Virus record (IMG/VR): IMGVR_UViG_3300031825_000035 | Location: 1-40,756 of that record | DNA length: 40,756 nucleotides | Source of the DNA: a virus | Reading direction: 5' to 3' (one strand) | Notes under the pieces: generated by a model | What the model saw: only the letters and a program-made list of their open reading frames with translations | Database searches by the model: none | What the model was told of the DNA's origin: nothing | Made by a program: the position numbers and the translations under genes | In this document: one piece after another, positions 21,419 through 29,827 of the stretch | How positions within the stretch are numbered: position 1 is the first letter of the stretch | Layout: each line of letters begins with the position of its first letter

Positions 21419-21536
21419 TTAATTGAGCCTCCTTATCAGACCACCCATTCTTATAGGCCCCCTTCATGGCCATATAAAAAAGACCAGCTATCGTTACCAG
21501 GAAAATAAAACCAAAGACGATAAAAACATCAATCAT
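21309..21536 (-). CDS. Rz-like inner-membrane spanin
   Basis: This 75-aa protein has an N-terminal membrane helix (residues 3-24, DVFIVFGFIFLVTIAGLFYMA) and a periplasmic helix (NGWSDKEAQLNEETRIVLEEYNEI). It is shorter than lambda Rz (153 aa), but the topology and the overlapping Rz1-like gene support the call. Its ATG overlaps the holin stop by 4 bp. Confidence 0.8.
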   Translation of the reverse strand: MIDVFIVFGFIFLVTIAGLFYMAMKGAYKNGWSDKEAQLNEETRIVLEEYNEIASRPAAGAHELLRRMRDEKADT

Positions 21537-21712
21537 TTAGAGGACTTCTTTTCTAAGCTCAGGATATCCGTGACGCCTAAAGAGGCCAGTATAAACATAA
21601 TAATGCGGTCAACTTCATCGGGGGTAAAATACATCAAGATAGCCCCTGCAATGGCAATCAAGCCTTTTAAGGTAGATATCTCTGTAAACCTTGATTTCAT
21701 ATAATCCCACAT
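21533..21712 (-). CDS. Holin-like small membrane protein
   Basis: This 59-aa protein reads MWDYMKSRFTEISTLKGLIA...LSLEKKSSK. It has two short hydrophobic helices (GLIAIAGAILMYF and IIMFILASLGV) separated by PDEVDR, and a Lys-rich tail, a common holin design. It lies between endolysin and spanins, where a holin is expected. It should form holes in the inner membrane at a set time to release the lysozyme. Confidence 0.82.
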   Translation of the reverse strand: MWDYMKSRFTEISTLKGLIAIAGAILMYFTPDEVDRIIMFILASLGVTDILSLEKKSSK

Positions 21713-21741
21713 CTATTTATCCCTTTCCTTATTGAAAAAAT

Positions 21742-22278
21742 TTAGGTTAATGCTCTGTTCAACCATCCGCCCAAGTTTTCAAGTTGGGTATGGTTTTTCT
21801 TAACGATGTCCATATAGAACCCGACCGCCAGGCCCTTTATGCAAGCGAGGAGATACTTAGGCTCTGCCGCGTTTATAGCTTTAAGGGTCTGCGGCCCTAA
21901 GACCCCGTCGACTTTAATATCTTGTGAATTGTTGAGAAAATTAATCGCGTCCTGAAGGATAAGGTGAGATCGGCGCGCCCCCATGTTGACAGCCATGTCA
22001 AAAACCTTAAGGGCTACAGACTCATCCTTTATTCGTCCGTACCCGCCCTTATCCCAAAACTCTTTTCTATAGATAGTTCCGGCTTTTTCCTGGTCGAGTA
22101 ATTTGATGTCATCAATATCGATATCCCCGTCCCCATCAAAATCCCCGAACTTGCCCAGCGTCTTTAAGAAGCGCAGGGATATGCCATAATTGGTGGGGCC
22201 GCCTAGATCATTCTTACGATCAGAATACCCACCCTCTCTTTTAAAGATAAACCCAATAGAATTTCCAAAGTTAGCCAT
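21742..22278 (-). CDS. GH108 endolysin (N-acetylmuramidase) with EF-hand-like insert
   Basis: This 178-aa peptidoglycan hydrolase cuts the MurNAc-GlcNAc bond. The catalytic Glu15 is in FKREGGYSD, followed by LGGPTNYGIS, the GH108 signature. The C-terminal DGVLGPQTLKAIN and following helices match the family's peptidoglycan-binding domain. There is no signal peptide or N-terminal anchor, so it needs the holin. Unusually, residues 46-57 (DFDGDGDIDIDD) fit the DxDxDGxIxxxD calcium loop of EF-hand and dockerin motifs. Confidence 0.92.
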   Translation of the reverse strand: MANFGNSIGFIFKREGGYSDRKNDLGGPTNYGISLRFLKTLGKFGDFDGDGDIDIDDIKLLDQEKAGTIYRKEFWDKGGYGRIKDESVALKVFDMAVNMGARRSHLILQDAINFLNNSQDIKVDGVLGPQTLKAINAAEPKYLLACIKGLAVGFYMDIVKKNHTQLENLGGWLNRALT

Positions 22279-22281
22279 GTT

Positions 22282-22773
22282 TCACCTACATAAGTAAATG
22301 TTGAGGCCCAAAAATAAACTTATTACTCCTCCAAAGATAACCTCTCCCCAATCAGAGCCTACCCACGTGTAACCATTTTCCCTGTACTGAAACTTCACGA
22401 GCGACCCTAGCCAGTAGCATAGACCCATTAAAGCCCCCGAGAACCCGAACCAATAAAGCCCACAAAAGTAACCAGCAGGCGCGGTAAGAACAAGACCTCT
22501 TAAAGCCAGGATTAAAATATCATCTTTTGGATTGAGCATGTATTGATAGGGAGACCAGCCGAAGAGAAGGCCCGCAAAGAACAGGATAAAAAAATCAATC
22601 CACTGCCTAAAGGGAAGAGAAATAAGAACTGGCATAGAGATCATCAGGGTAAAAAACAGACGCTCCCCCAACGTATTCCAAACTGGAAATACTTCCCTAA
22701 TTTTATCCCCTAACCACCCGCCTCGAATACGGTTAGCAAGTGCGCAAGGAATGGCCCAAAGAAGAGAAATCAT
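22282..22773 (-). CDS. Polytopic membrane protein before the endolysin
   Basis: This 163-aa protein starts MISLLWAIPCALANRIRGGWLGDK, its ATG overlapping the upstream stop (ATGA). A longer frame from 22893 lies over the upstream gene and is unlikely. Four or five hydrophobic helices are evident (FFTLMISMPVLISLPF, FFILFFAGLLFGW, ILALRGLVLTAPAGYFCGLYWF, and one near the C-terminus). It lies in the lysis cassette, but is large for a holin. Function unknown; a membrane role in lysis or host alteration is possible. Confidence 0.7.
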   Translation of the reverse strand: MISLLWAIPCALANRIRGGWLGDKIREVFPVWNTLGERLFFTLMISMPVLISLPFRQWIDFFILFFAGLLFGWSPYQYMLNPKDDILILALRGLVLTAPAGYFCGLYWFGFSGALMGLCYWLGSLVKFQYRENGYTWVGSDWGEVIFGGVISLFLGLNIYLCR

Positions 22774-23003
22774 ACTGCCTTCTCTTTCTGACGCCACTGC
22801 AACCACCCGTATATGTTGAACCCTATGAATACAACGTAAAGGGCACCTTGCGCATAGATTCCCCTTGATAGGTCCACGCCGAGCCAAGCGCAATTACACA
22901 AGCCCCAGATGATGAAGCCATACTTATTCTGACGGCTGTTTAGGAAGGTTCCATAAATGGTGATAGCCGTCAGGGTCCAGGTGAAAATAGCAAAGGTGTT
23001 CAT
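22770..23003 (-). CDS. Small three-helix membrane protein (PnuC-like pattern)
   Basis: This 77-aa protein has three hydrophobic helices and a short basic tail (WLQWRQKEKAV). The pattern NKYGFIIWGLCNCAWLGVDLSRGIYAQGALYVVFIGFNIYGW recalls part of the NMN transporter PnuC and small YgjV-like phage proteins, but it is only a third of PnuC's length. It could also be a holin. The start overlaps the stop of the upstream gene. Confidence 0.65.
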   Translation of the reverse strand: MNTFAIFTWTLTAITIYGTFLNSRQNKYGFIIWGLCNCAWLGVDLSRGIYAQGALYVVFIGFNIYGWLQWRQKEKAV

Positions 23004-23278
23004 GATGGTTTTGGCTCCTCGGTTTTAACTTGAAGGCGAATGACTTGTAATGCGTCCGCCGCTTCTGGACGATCTTCCATAACCTTTTCCCATAAAGCGA
23101 CGCTTATGGCCTGGGGAGTTACACCCCTTTTGTTATATTTTTCTTGACGCCGATCTTTATAAGCAACTTTTTCATACTCAATTTGAGCAGCCGCATGAGC
23201 GGTTTCGCGCGCATTAAAGTCATCAGTCTCTTCTTGAGTAAGAGGAACCTCTACACCATCTACAAGCTTAAATGCCAT
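23000..23278 (-). CDS. Small protein after the tail fibre, possible fibre-assembly factor
   Basis: This 92-aa protein begins MAFKLVDGVEVPLTQEETDDFNARE, an opening common to small proteins encoded after phage tail fibres, some of which act as assembly chaperones. The rest is helical and Lys/Glu-rich. GGAGG precedes the ATG. It lies 11 bp after the fibre gene. The chaperone role is inferred from position. Confidence 0.65.
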   Translation of the reverse strand: MAFKLVDGVEVPLTQEETDDFNARETAHAAAQIEYEKVAYKDRRQEKYNKRGVTPQAISVALWEKVMEDRPEAADALQVIRLQVKTEEPKPS

Positions 23279-23289
23279 TTCCTGCCTCC

Positions 23290-24666
23290 TTAAGAATCCT
23301 TAATGCCAAAAAGATAAAAAGTCCCTGATGCTATGTTTCCTGCGCTAAAAAGAACTTGGATATAGTTGTCTTGCCTTGCTGTGTCGTAGCATCCACTTCC
23401 CTCACATTTTCCTAAAGTTGTTGTGGTGCTCATCCATGTGCCATTACTGGCCCCCGAGGTTTTAGCCGAAGAGTCTGAAACTCCATATAAGAACGTGTGA
23501 AAACTCACATATTCGCCCGCCGCATTTCCTATTCCATTGTCCCCAACAGGTATAGAAGTGGTGGCAGATGCGCCAGTAAAAGTAGAAGAACTATCACAAT
23601 ATGCTCTATTCCCTTTATATCCGGTCGCTGCAATAGCACCCCCATTATCAGCACTTAACCTAATGAGTAAATTAACCCCGTCTGAGGCAGGCACTACGTT
23701 TTCACCAACCAAGAGGTAATTTTTATAGGTGGTGGTTATATAGGTGCTGCTAAAATTAATTGAGGCAACACCAGAGGGAGTTTGCTTTTGAAGAAGAATC
23801 AAACTTGGCAAATTGGTTAGGGCTAGAGTATAAGTACTTCCCGCACCTGCGTCCGTACCTGTAAGCCCTGATCCGGCAGTTAAGACCCGCTCGACTGTTA
23901 GGGTACCGTTTGTCGCTAGCGTCAAATATTGGGCATCGGCTGGGGCACTACTAGAAACCACAGGCGTCCCATCCGCCTTCGTATAGTTGATACAAACCCA
24001 ATTGCCAGACCCTAAAGACCTGAAGACAGCCGTGTCGCCATTGGCCGTTGTTATATTGGCCGCCCCTGGCAAGATAAGGCTGGTTGCATTGTGGGTGAGG
24101 GTTAAGGCCCCTGTAAACCGCACCGTGCGCACAATTCCTGAACCGATAGTACCCAATCCCGTGATGGTGGTGGTCCCTGTGACATCCACGAAATCCCCCG
24201 TCGCCGCCCCGATGTCTGTCGTGGTGGCCGATGCAATGTCTGCACCCTTCCTTCCAATGGTGGAGGGCACGGAAACGCTTGTTGGGGTTAAAGCAGCAAG
24301 GGCCACAGAGGATAAACTTGAACTCAATGACCCTGAGTCGGTCACCACCGTCACGGTTGTATCGGGGGCCGAATAACTGGAGGCGGTCACCGTTGCATAG
24401 AGTGTGGTGGCATCATAGCATTTAAGGCGGCGGTGAGCCGTGTAGCGGCTCGTTACGTCGGCCGCTATTTTGAAGGTTGTATTGGATGCTCTTGAAGGCG
24501 TATCCCCCCAGTTAACCCACTCTGCATCCGTATACCAGGCCCTTATATCGGCCTGGACTTGGCGCATTCCGTCATTGACCGCACTGGGGGCCATCCCTTC
24601 AGGAAAAAGAGAGATGTTACTTGCCGCAACGTTTGAATAGCTTTGAATCCCAGGAACTCCAGGCAT
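23290..24666 (-). CDS. Tail fibre / receptor-binding protein
   Basis: This 458-aa protein has an N-terminal region (residues 1-60, SLFPEGMAPSAVNDGMRQVQADIRAWY) typical of phage fibres. A long Thr/Ser/Gly/Val repeat-like beta region follows (GAATGDFVDVTGTTTITGLGTIGSGIVRTVRFTGALTLTHNATSLILPGAANITTANGD), then a distinct C-terminal domain (from about 300) likely to bind the receptor. The Ala/Thr-rich section is GC-richer than its neighbours, consistent with module exchange. It should attach to the tail end and choose the host. Confidence 0.88.
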   Translation of the reverse strand: MPGVPGIQSYSNVAASNISLFPEGMAPSAVNDGMRQVQADIRAWYTDAEWVNWGDTPSRASNTTFKIAADVTSRYTAHRRLKCYDATTLYATVTASSYSAPDTTVTVVTDSGSLSSSLSSVALAALTPTSVSVPSTIGRKGADIASATTTDIGAATGDFVDVTGTTTITGLGTIGSGIVRTVRFTGALTLTHNATSLILPGAANITTANGDTAVFRSLGSGNWVCINYTKADGTPVVSSSAPADAQYLTLATNGTLTVERVLTAGSGLTGTDAGAGSTYTLALTNLPSLILLQKQTPSGVASINFSSTYITTTYKNYLLVGENVVPASDGVNLLIRLSADNGGAIAATGYKGNRAYCDSSSTFTGASATTSIPVGDNGIGNAAGEYVSFHTFLYGVSDSSAKTSGASNGTWMSTTTTLGKCEGSGCYDTARQDNYIQVLFSAGNIASGTFYLFGIKDS

Positions 24667-24678
24667 TATATTATCTCC

Positions 24679-25512
24679 TTACGTGTATAAAGGGGCGACG
24701 TATTGCCCATAGATAGAACCGAGTTTTTTTGCATAGTTCGGATCCGTTGCATAACCAGCCTTTTGTAAAGCCGCAAAAGCTTCTTCAGGGTTTGCAGCCT
24801 TCATAACGGGATCGTATCGGCTTGAGCCTGAAAGAAGGTTTTGGTGTTGTCTAAATGAATCCTCTAGGGTCTGGTTTGTGGCGAAGTCTTGGGTCATTCG
24901 GGAAGGCTGCCCCCCTACGTACTCCAGGGTTTGCATTCCGACCGTTCCCCCCGTTCCTGGGAAACTTCGAGACGCCTTAATACCAAAAAGGTTGTTATGC
25001 TTTGTGGCGAGTTGAGAAGGAGACCCCATAAGTCCCGATTCAAGGATTGCTTGAGAAAGGGCAACCTTTTGCATTAAGGGATTGTCAGGATAGACATTCT
25101 TAGCCGCTAAAGTAGCCTGAGATAGAAGCTCTGAGGAATTAGCAGGCTTAATCTTTCCCACCTCATCAATACCGTAATTGTTCATGACCGTAGGCCCTGA
25201 AACGGGACCTTGCATGTCTTGAGCGGGCATCGGCTCTAGAGCAGGCAGGTTAGATTGATCTGCGGGGGCGGTCTCCTCTTTAGTCGGGTTCATCCCCTTC
25301 GCGAATAAGGAAGCAATCTGCTCCATATAACCCGCATTTTGAGAAGACGCCCCTTGAGCCTGCACCGCTCTTTGATATTCTTCTTGTTTTTGCTGAGCAA
25401 GCATAGCGTTTGCAACCTGCTTTTGATGCTCTTGGTAAGGGTTAGGCCCTTGGGGTCGTCTGCTGAGGATCCCACCTTGAGATTGAGAAAAAGGATTAGA
25501 ATAAAGAAGCAT
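24679..25512 (-). CDS. Virion-associated glucosaminidase-domain protein
   Basis: This 277-aa protein has an N-terminal 120 residues rich in Gln/Pro/Ala (ejection-protein style) and a C-terminal domain of the FlgJ/glucosaminidase type: VALSQAILESGLMGSPSQLATKHNNLFGIK (catalytic Glu in ILESG) and later GYATDPNYAKKLGSIYGQY. It should open the cell wall locally when DNA enters. It is encoded between the ejection proteins and the fibre, not in the lysis cassette, which supports a virion role. Confidence 0.87.
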   Translation of the reverse strand: MLLYSNPFSQSQGGILSRRPQGPNPYQEHQKQVANAMLAQQKQEEYQRAVQAQGASSQNAGYMEQIASLFAKGMNPTKEETAPADQSNLPALEPMPAQDMQGPVSGPTVMNNYGIDEVGKIKPANSSELLSQATLAAKNVYPDNPLMQKVALSQAILESGLMGSPSQLATKHNNLFGIKASRSFPGTGGTVGMQTLEYVGGQPSRMTQDFATNQTLEDSFRQHQNLLSGSSRYDPVMKAANPEEAFAALQKAGYATDPNYAKKLGSIYGQYVAPLYT

Positions 25513-25517
25513 GGTCC

Positions 25518-28500
25518 TTACCCCTTCTTCTTATCGTTTGGTGAAGGAGGGATTGCCGCCCCTGCCACAATACCCCTTTGCGCTGGGTCACTCTCCAGAA
25601 GCTTTAATAGGCGCGTTGTTATACTTTCCATCTGAGGAGAGCCAGGATTTAGGCGGGAGGAAGAGATCATAAGATTGCGTCCCGCTTCCGTTGTAAGGAG
25701 CTTCTTCAATCCATATGTACCCGCCAGATAAGCCGCTACAGCACCTGGAATGCCAGCCCCTGAAAGATAGACTCCCCCTACATAAGAGGCTCCTACAGCA
25801 TTGGGGCTGAGTCTAATACCCGTATCAGGTTTATTCATCTGGGCAGCTCTTTCGATGTGGCGCATCAGGTTTGTAAACCCGTTAACTTCTAACTTGGCAG
25901 CACCCTTGAAGAATACCCCTTTTGCCGCTCCATATTTCTCTATCTCGCTTGCAAACTGAGCGGGACTAAAGCCCTTTTCACCTGGATTTATCCCTTTTTC
26001 TAAGGCGTGCTTTATCATTCCATAACGGACGGCGGACCTTCCTTTATCATCCAAGGCATCATAGAATTGTTTTGCGCGTCCTGTGCCTTTGTCTCCCTCA
26101 GCTCCTCCCACCTTGATAAACTTAGAATAAATTTCATCAACGGGCGCGGTGGTCATGGCTTTTGCTAGCTCAACCGTCTTGAAAGGAACGACCTTTTTTT
26201 GATAGAAATGGTCGGCGTTTTTCCAAGCGGTCCTTAGTTCAGGGCCATGCTCTTGCGCAAACTGATTCATATCCTTTTCAAATGCGCCCTTCACCTTTTG
26301 GATAATCCCAACGCCTTTTGACCCTACGGCGGCATTTGCGCCCTTGTAATAGTCATCGATAATGCGGGATAGGGACGAACGCGCTTCCCTCATTTGAGAG
26401 TAATTGAGTTCTTTTGATTGCAAGGACTCCATAATGTCTTCAAGCTGCTTAGCAAGACCTTTGTCAGGAAGGAAGCTTTCAGCATTTTCCTTGATCGCCT
26501 CCGTCACGGCTTCAATGGCATTTTTCTTATCTACGGGACCGTACTGATCAGCCAGGTGGGAAACTTTATCAAATTTCTTATCACCAATTAGCTTAGACCT
26601 AAATAGATTAAAGTTGCCGCTTACTTTCATAATAGCGTTCCAGTCATCCCCTGCGTTCTTAATGTCGTTTAGGATTTCTCTGGCTTTTGATGCTCTAATT
26701 GAGTTTCCTTGAGCGACTTGTTCAAGTCTTCTTAAGCCTGCTTTTCCTCCAAAATTAGTAGAGAGCATTTGATCTTTTAGTTTATCGGTAAGGCCTTCGG
26801 CTGCCGATTGAGCCGCATCCATCTGGGCATTACGCGCTTTCGTGACACCGGCAAATGGCACATCCTCTGCGTACTTCGTCAATTTATCAACAAACCCACC
26901 TTTTGGTGTTATATCGGCTGCAAACACAGGCACATCAAATTGTTTACCCAGCTCAATTACAGCCTTTTGCTCAGGGGTAGACGGTACACCCTTAAAGGCA
27001 TTGTAGAGCTTACCAGCAGTGGCCCCCGCTCCTCTTGCAAGGAGAGGTGAAGCGGCTCCCAGTAGCCCAAGACCTGCGGTATAATCGCTATCCGCTCCAG
27101 ATGCTTCCTTATATTTATCTAACCCGTAACCTGCGCCAGCCCCCAAGCCTCCCCCTATAACACCTTTAGAAGCTGTCTCGCCAATCTTTGGCTCAAGGAA
27201 ACTGAGTAAGCCTTTTCCCGCTTTGGAGGCCACAGAAGTCGCCATAGGAAACGCGGCCCCAAATGTGCCGCCCATAGCTGCGTTTGTCGCTCTTGATTGC
27301 CCTTCAGGAATGAAGGAGGTACCTCCTGCGGCGGCACCCGTAGCCCCCATTCCCAAAGCTCTCGCAAGTAAGGGATAGGCTCCCTTTAAAGCCTGTGCGC
27401 CACGGGCAACCCCCGCAGCTCCGGCCAAAGGCGCAGCCGCAAAGCTTGAGGCGACCCAGGGGGCTACGTTGCCTGCAAACTGCCCAGCTTTGGTTATATA
27501 GCTCTGGCCTACAGGAGAGTCCGCAAAGGCCTTGCGTTCTTTTTCGACTTCCTGAGTGTATTCTTTGGCTCGGCCTGGGTTAGAAAGACCTACCATCTCA
27601 CCCGCCTCTAAAGCGGTTTGCTTAATGCCTTGCCCAAAATCCTTCAAGCCTCGACCGACTCCAGACACCACCTTATTTGCTAAAGATGGTTCAGGAGCCA
27701 CAGGCTGAACTTGAGGAGCCTCTTGAAGAAGAGGGGAAGGCGCACGCTGCTCAGGCTCTTTCTTAAGCTCAGCAGCAGGAACCGATTGAACTTGAGAGGG
27801 TGTAGGTTGAAGAGGAGGCGGCATCTCTGCTTTTGGAGAAGAGGCAGGAGCCGCAGGACCGATAGCCTTTTCTTGTGGTTTGCTTTCTGTAGAGGGTCCT
27901 TGAAAATACCTATTGTCCAGTTCCTCGGTGAACCTCTTCGATCCGGCGGGGATACCCTCCCTTAAGAGCTGCTGTTTAAGGGCTAATCCTCTTCCTAGTT
28001 TTTCTCTAAATGCGCCAAAAGAAGCCTTGAACTCTGTTGGACTCATATCCGAGTTAAAAATAGACTCTTTTAATCTATCCAACTCTTGAACAGAGGCGGC
28101 CGCTCCCGTGATATCTTTTCTGTACTGGTTAAAGAACTGATCAACAGTAGTCTTGAACTTTGTGGCCTCTCCTAAAAACTCCTTGTTTACGAGTCCGCCT
28201 AGACCAAGTTTTTCCGCTTCCCTAGAGGTCCATCTTTTAGTTTTGCCTCCATAGGTTAAATAATTGTCAGCATATTTAGAGGCAACTTGATCTAAATCCC
28301 CCATGGTCTCTAAGGATTTGCCAATGCTCTCTTGCAAATCCCCCACAGTCTTTTGAGAGGGCTTAGACATGATTTGTTGAACTTCGCTAGGTTTGCCTTG
28401 GCTTATGATCAGACCATCAGGAGTTTGCACAAACAACCCGCTTGCTTCAGGAGGTTTGATGCCTTCTAAAACTTTAACCTGTCCTGTTTTGCTATCAATC

Positions 28501-29234
28501 GTTGCCATGATACTGTTGCCATTGGCATCTTTGGTGGCAAACGGACGGCCCCAGCTTTTTTGCTCTTCACTAAAGAGAGTTTTGTAGGCTTCCCCTGGTT
28601 TCCCACTGTAGTAGTAAGCCTTCGCGATAGCGGCTTTCCTTGGGTCTACTGTGTTTAAGAGACCAGGAGCGGGCGCACCCTGTTGAGGAGGAGTAGGCGG
28701 CTGGGAAGCCGCCTGCCCACCTGGGGAAGGGTTTCCCAGGTCACTTGGATTGAGTAACGTTGCAGAAGGGGGAGCAGCCCCCCTATCAGCCGCAGGAAAA
28801 GGAGTAGGGGCCACAGGCGGCACACCGCTTGACCCCTGTGGACTTGGCATCTGAGGAGACAAAGCATTAGCAAACGCATCGTCAGCGCGTTGTTGCCTCT
28901 CTAGTCTTGCCCGCCACTGATTAGCTTGCTCTTCCCGAAACTTAGCTAATGCCTTACGGTCCTCCACTCTGGCTTGAGAGTCTTGTTGTCTTAGAGCAAA
29001 CTCCTTCGCATCTCTTTCCTGTTGATAGGCGAATTTGTTCTTCTCTAAGTTTTGGTTCCCGAATTGGTATTGAGCATTCATCATATCCCCAATGCCCACC
29101 CCAATAGCTTGACCAAGAGAGGTAGGATGGGGAGAAGGACCACTTGAGCGCAGTAAAGAACCCGCAAGAGCCATAGCCTCGGGGCTATTTAACCAGTCTG
29201 TAAAAGATGGAGTTTTTGCGAGTTCTTCAGCCAT
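25518..29234 (-). CDS. Giant internal virion / DNA-ejection protein (1238 aa)
   Basis: This is the largest protein in the window. The N-terminal part is helical and Gln-rich (to about 120), followed by Pro/Ala/Gln-rich spacers (about 125-200 and 455-540). Then comes a Gly/Ala-rich hydrophobic section (about 600-770, including SSFAAAPLAGAAGVARGAQALKG and GGGLGAGAGYGLDKY) and a long helical C-terminal half. Such proteins sit inside podovirus heads and are ejected first to build a channel across the envelope. No lytic domain is evident; the neighbouring glucosaminidase may supply it. Confidence 0.78.
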   Translation of the reverse strand: MAEELAKTPSFTDWLNSPEAMALAGSLLRSSGPSPHPTSLGQAIGVGIGDMMNAQYQFGNQNLEKNKFAYQQERDAKEFALRQQDSQARVEDRKALAKFREEQANQWRARLERQQRADDAFANALSPQMPSPQGSSGVPPVAPTPFPAADRGAAPPSATLLNPSDLGNPSPGGQAASQPPTPPQQGAPAPGLLNTVDPRKAAIAKAYYYSGKPGEAYKTLFSEEQKSWGRPFATKDANGNSIMATIDSKTGQVKVLEGIKPPEASGLFVQTPDGLIISQGKPSEVQQIMSKPSQKTVGDLQESIGKSLETMGDLDQVASKYADNYLTYGGKTKRWTSREAEKLGLGGLVNKEFLGEATKFKTTVDQFFNQYRKDITGAAASVQELDRLKESIFNSDMSPTEFKASFGAFREKLGRGLALKQQLLREGIPAGSKRFTEELDNRYFQGPSTESKPQEKAIGPAAPASSPKAEMPPPLQPTPSQVQSVPAAELKKEPEQRAPSPLLQEAPQVQPVAPEPSLANKVVSGVGRGLKDFGQGIKQTALEAGEMVGLSNPGRAKEYTQEVEKERKAFADSPVGQSYITKAGQFAGNVAPWVASSFAAAPLAGAAGVARGAQALKGAYPLLARALGMGATGAAAGGTSFIPEGQSRATNAAMGGTFGAAFPMATSVASKAGKGLLSFLEPKIGETASKGVIGGGLGAGAGYGLDKYKEASGADSDYTAGLGLLGAASPLLARGAGATAGKLYNAFKGVPSTPEQKAVIELGKQFDVPVFAADITPKGGFVDKLTKYAEDVPFAGVTKARNAQMDAAQSAAEGLTDKLKDQMLSTNFGGKAGLRRLEQVAQGNSIRASKAREILNDIKNAGDDWNAIMKVSGNFNLFRSKLIGDKKFDKVSHLADQYGPVDKKNAIEAVTEAIKENAESFLPDKGLAKQLEDIMESLQSKELNYSQMREARSSLSRIIDDYYKGANAAVGSKGVGIIQKVKGAFEKDMNQFAQEHGPELRTAWKNADHFYQKKVVPFKTVELAKAMTTAPVDEIYSKFIKVGGAEGDKGTGRAKQFYDALDDKGRSAVRYGMIKHALEKGINPGEKGFSPAQFASEIEKYGAAKGVFFKGAAKLEVNGFTNLMRHIERAAQMNKPDTGIRLSPNAVGASYVGGVYLSGAGIPGAVAAYLAGTYGLKKLLTTEAGRNLMISSSRLNPGSPQMESITTRLLKLLESDPAQRGIVAGAAIPPSPNDKKKG

Positions 29235-29827
29235 TAGATTACCCCTTCTGGATATAGATTAAGGTACTGCTTAAAGAGTTGGCTTCTCAGGTCCCCCATA
29301 TCAGGCGAGCCGCCCCCAGGCGCACCCATACCAGGAGGCCCGCCAGGGGTTCCCATTGGACCCATCTGAGCACCTGCCATAGGACCCATCATAGGGGGAC
29401 GAGGGGGATTAAAGGTTTGGGGAGCGGTTGCACCCAATCCTAGCCCTTCCATCTTATCGGGAATCTGAGGCCCACCCATTTGAGGCAATTGACCAGGTAA
29501 TCCGACGTTTCCTATACCTGGGTTTGCTGACTGAGACAGCGCATTCATTCTCATAGAATCAGGCGGCGCATTCATTTGACCATACGCCTCACTTGGCTTT
29601 GGCATAGGGCTGGGTTGGAAAGCAGGGAATTGCTCAGGCAACCCACCTTGTTGACCCGCTCCCATGGTCGCCATCATTAAAGGATTACCTTGCATACCCC
29701 GTCTCATCTGCGCTCTTTGCGCAATCTGTTGAGCCAGTGAAGGGGGCAAGTTCGGCACCTGCGGTGACCCAGGACCTTGGGGCATCATTTGATTGCCCGT
29801 GATAAGATTCGTATCAAGTAATGGCAT
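29234..29827 (-). CDS. Pro/Gly/Met-rich virion protein
   Basis: This 197-aa low-complexity protein, rich in Pro, Gly, Met and Gln (GLGLGATAPQTFNPPRPP, MGPMAGAQMGPMGTPGG), ends in an ordinary short helix SQLFKQYLNLYPEG. The start and stop overlap neighbours (TAATG at the 3' end), tying it to the ejection-protein group. It is probably unfolded and carried in the head. Not recognised. Confidence 0.7.
   Translation of the reverse strand: MPLLDTNLITGNQMMPQGPGSPQVPNLPPSLAQQIAQRAQMRRGMQGNPLMMATMGAGQQGGLPEQFPAFQPSPMPKPSEAYGQMNAPPDSMRMNALSQSANPGIGNVGLPGQLPQMGGPQIPDKMEGLGLGATAPQTFNPPRPPMMGPMAGAQMGPMGTPGGPPGMGAPGGGSPDMGDLRSQLFKQYLNLYPEGVI

Noticed and set aside
22282-22893. 203-aa version of the membrane protein starting at 22893
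   Set aside because: The first 40 residues overlap the upstream gene in another frame and are Arg/Cys-rich. The ATGA-coupled start at 22773 is more natural.
23537-24425. Long + strand frames opposite the tail fibre gene (129 aa, 64 aa and others)
   Set aside because: They mirror the Thr/Val/Ala-rich fibre gene, have no ribosome sites, and give low-complexity proteins. They are shadows of the real gene.
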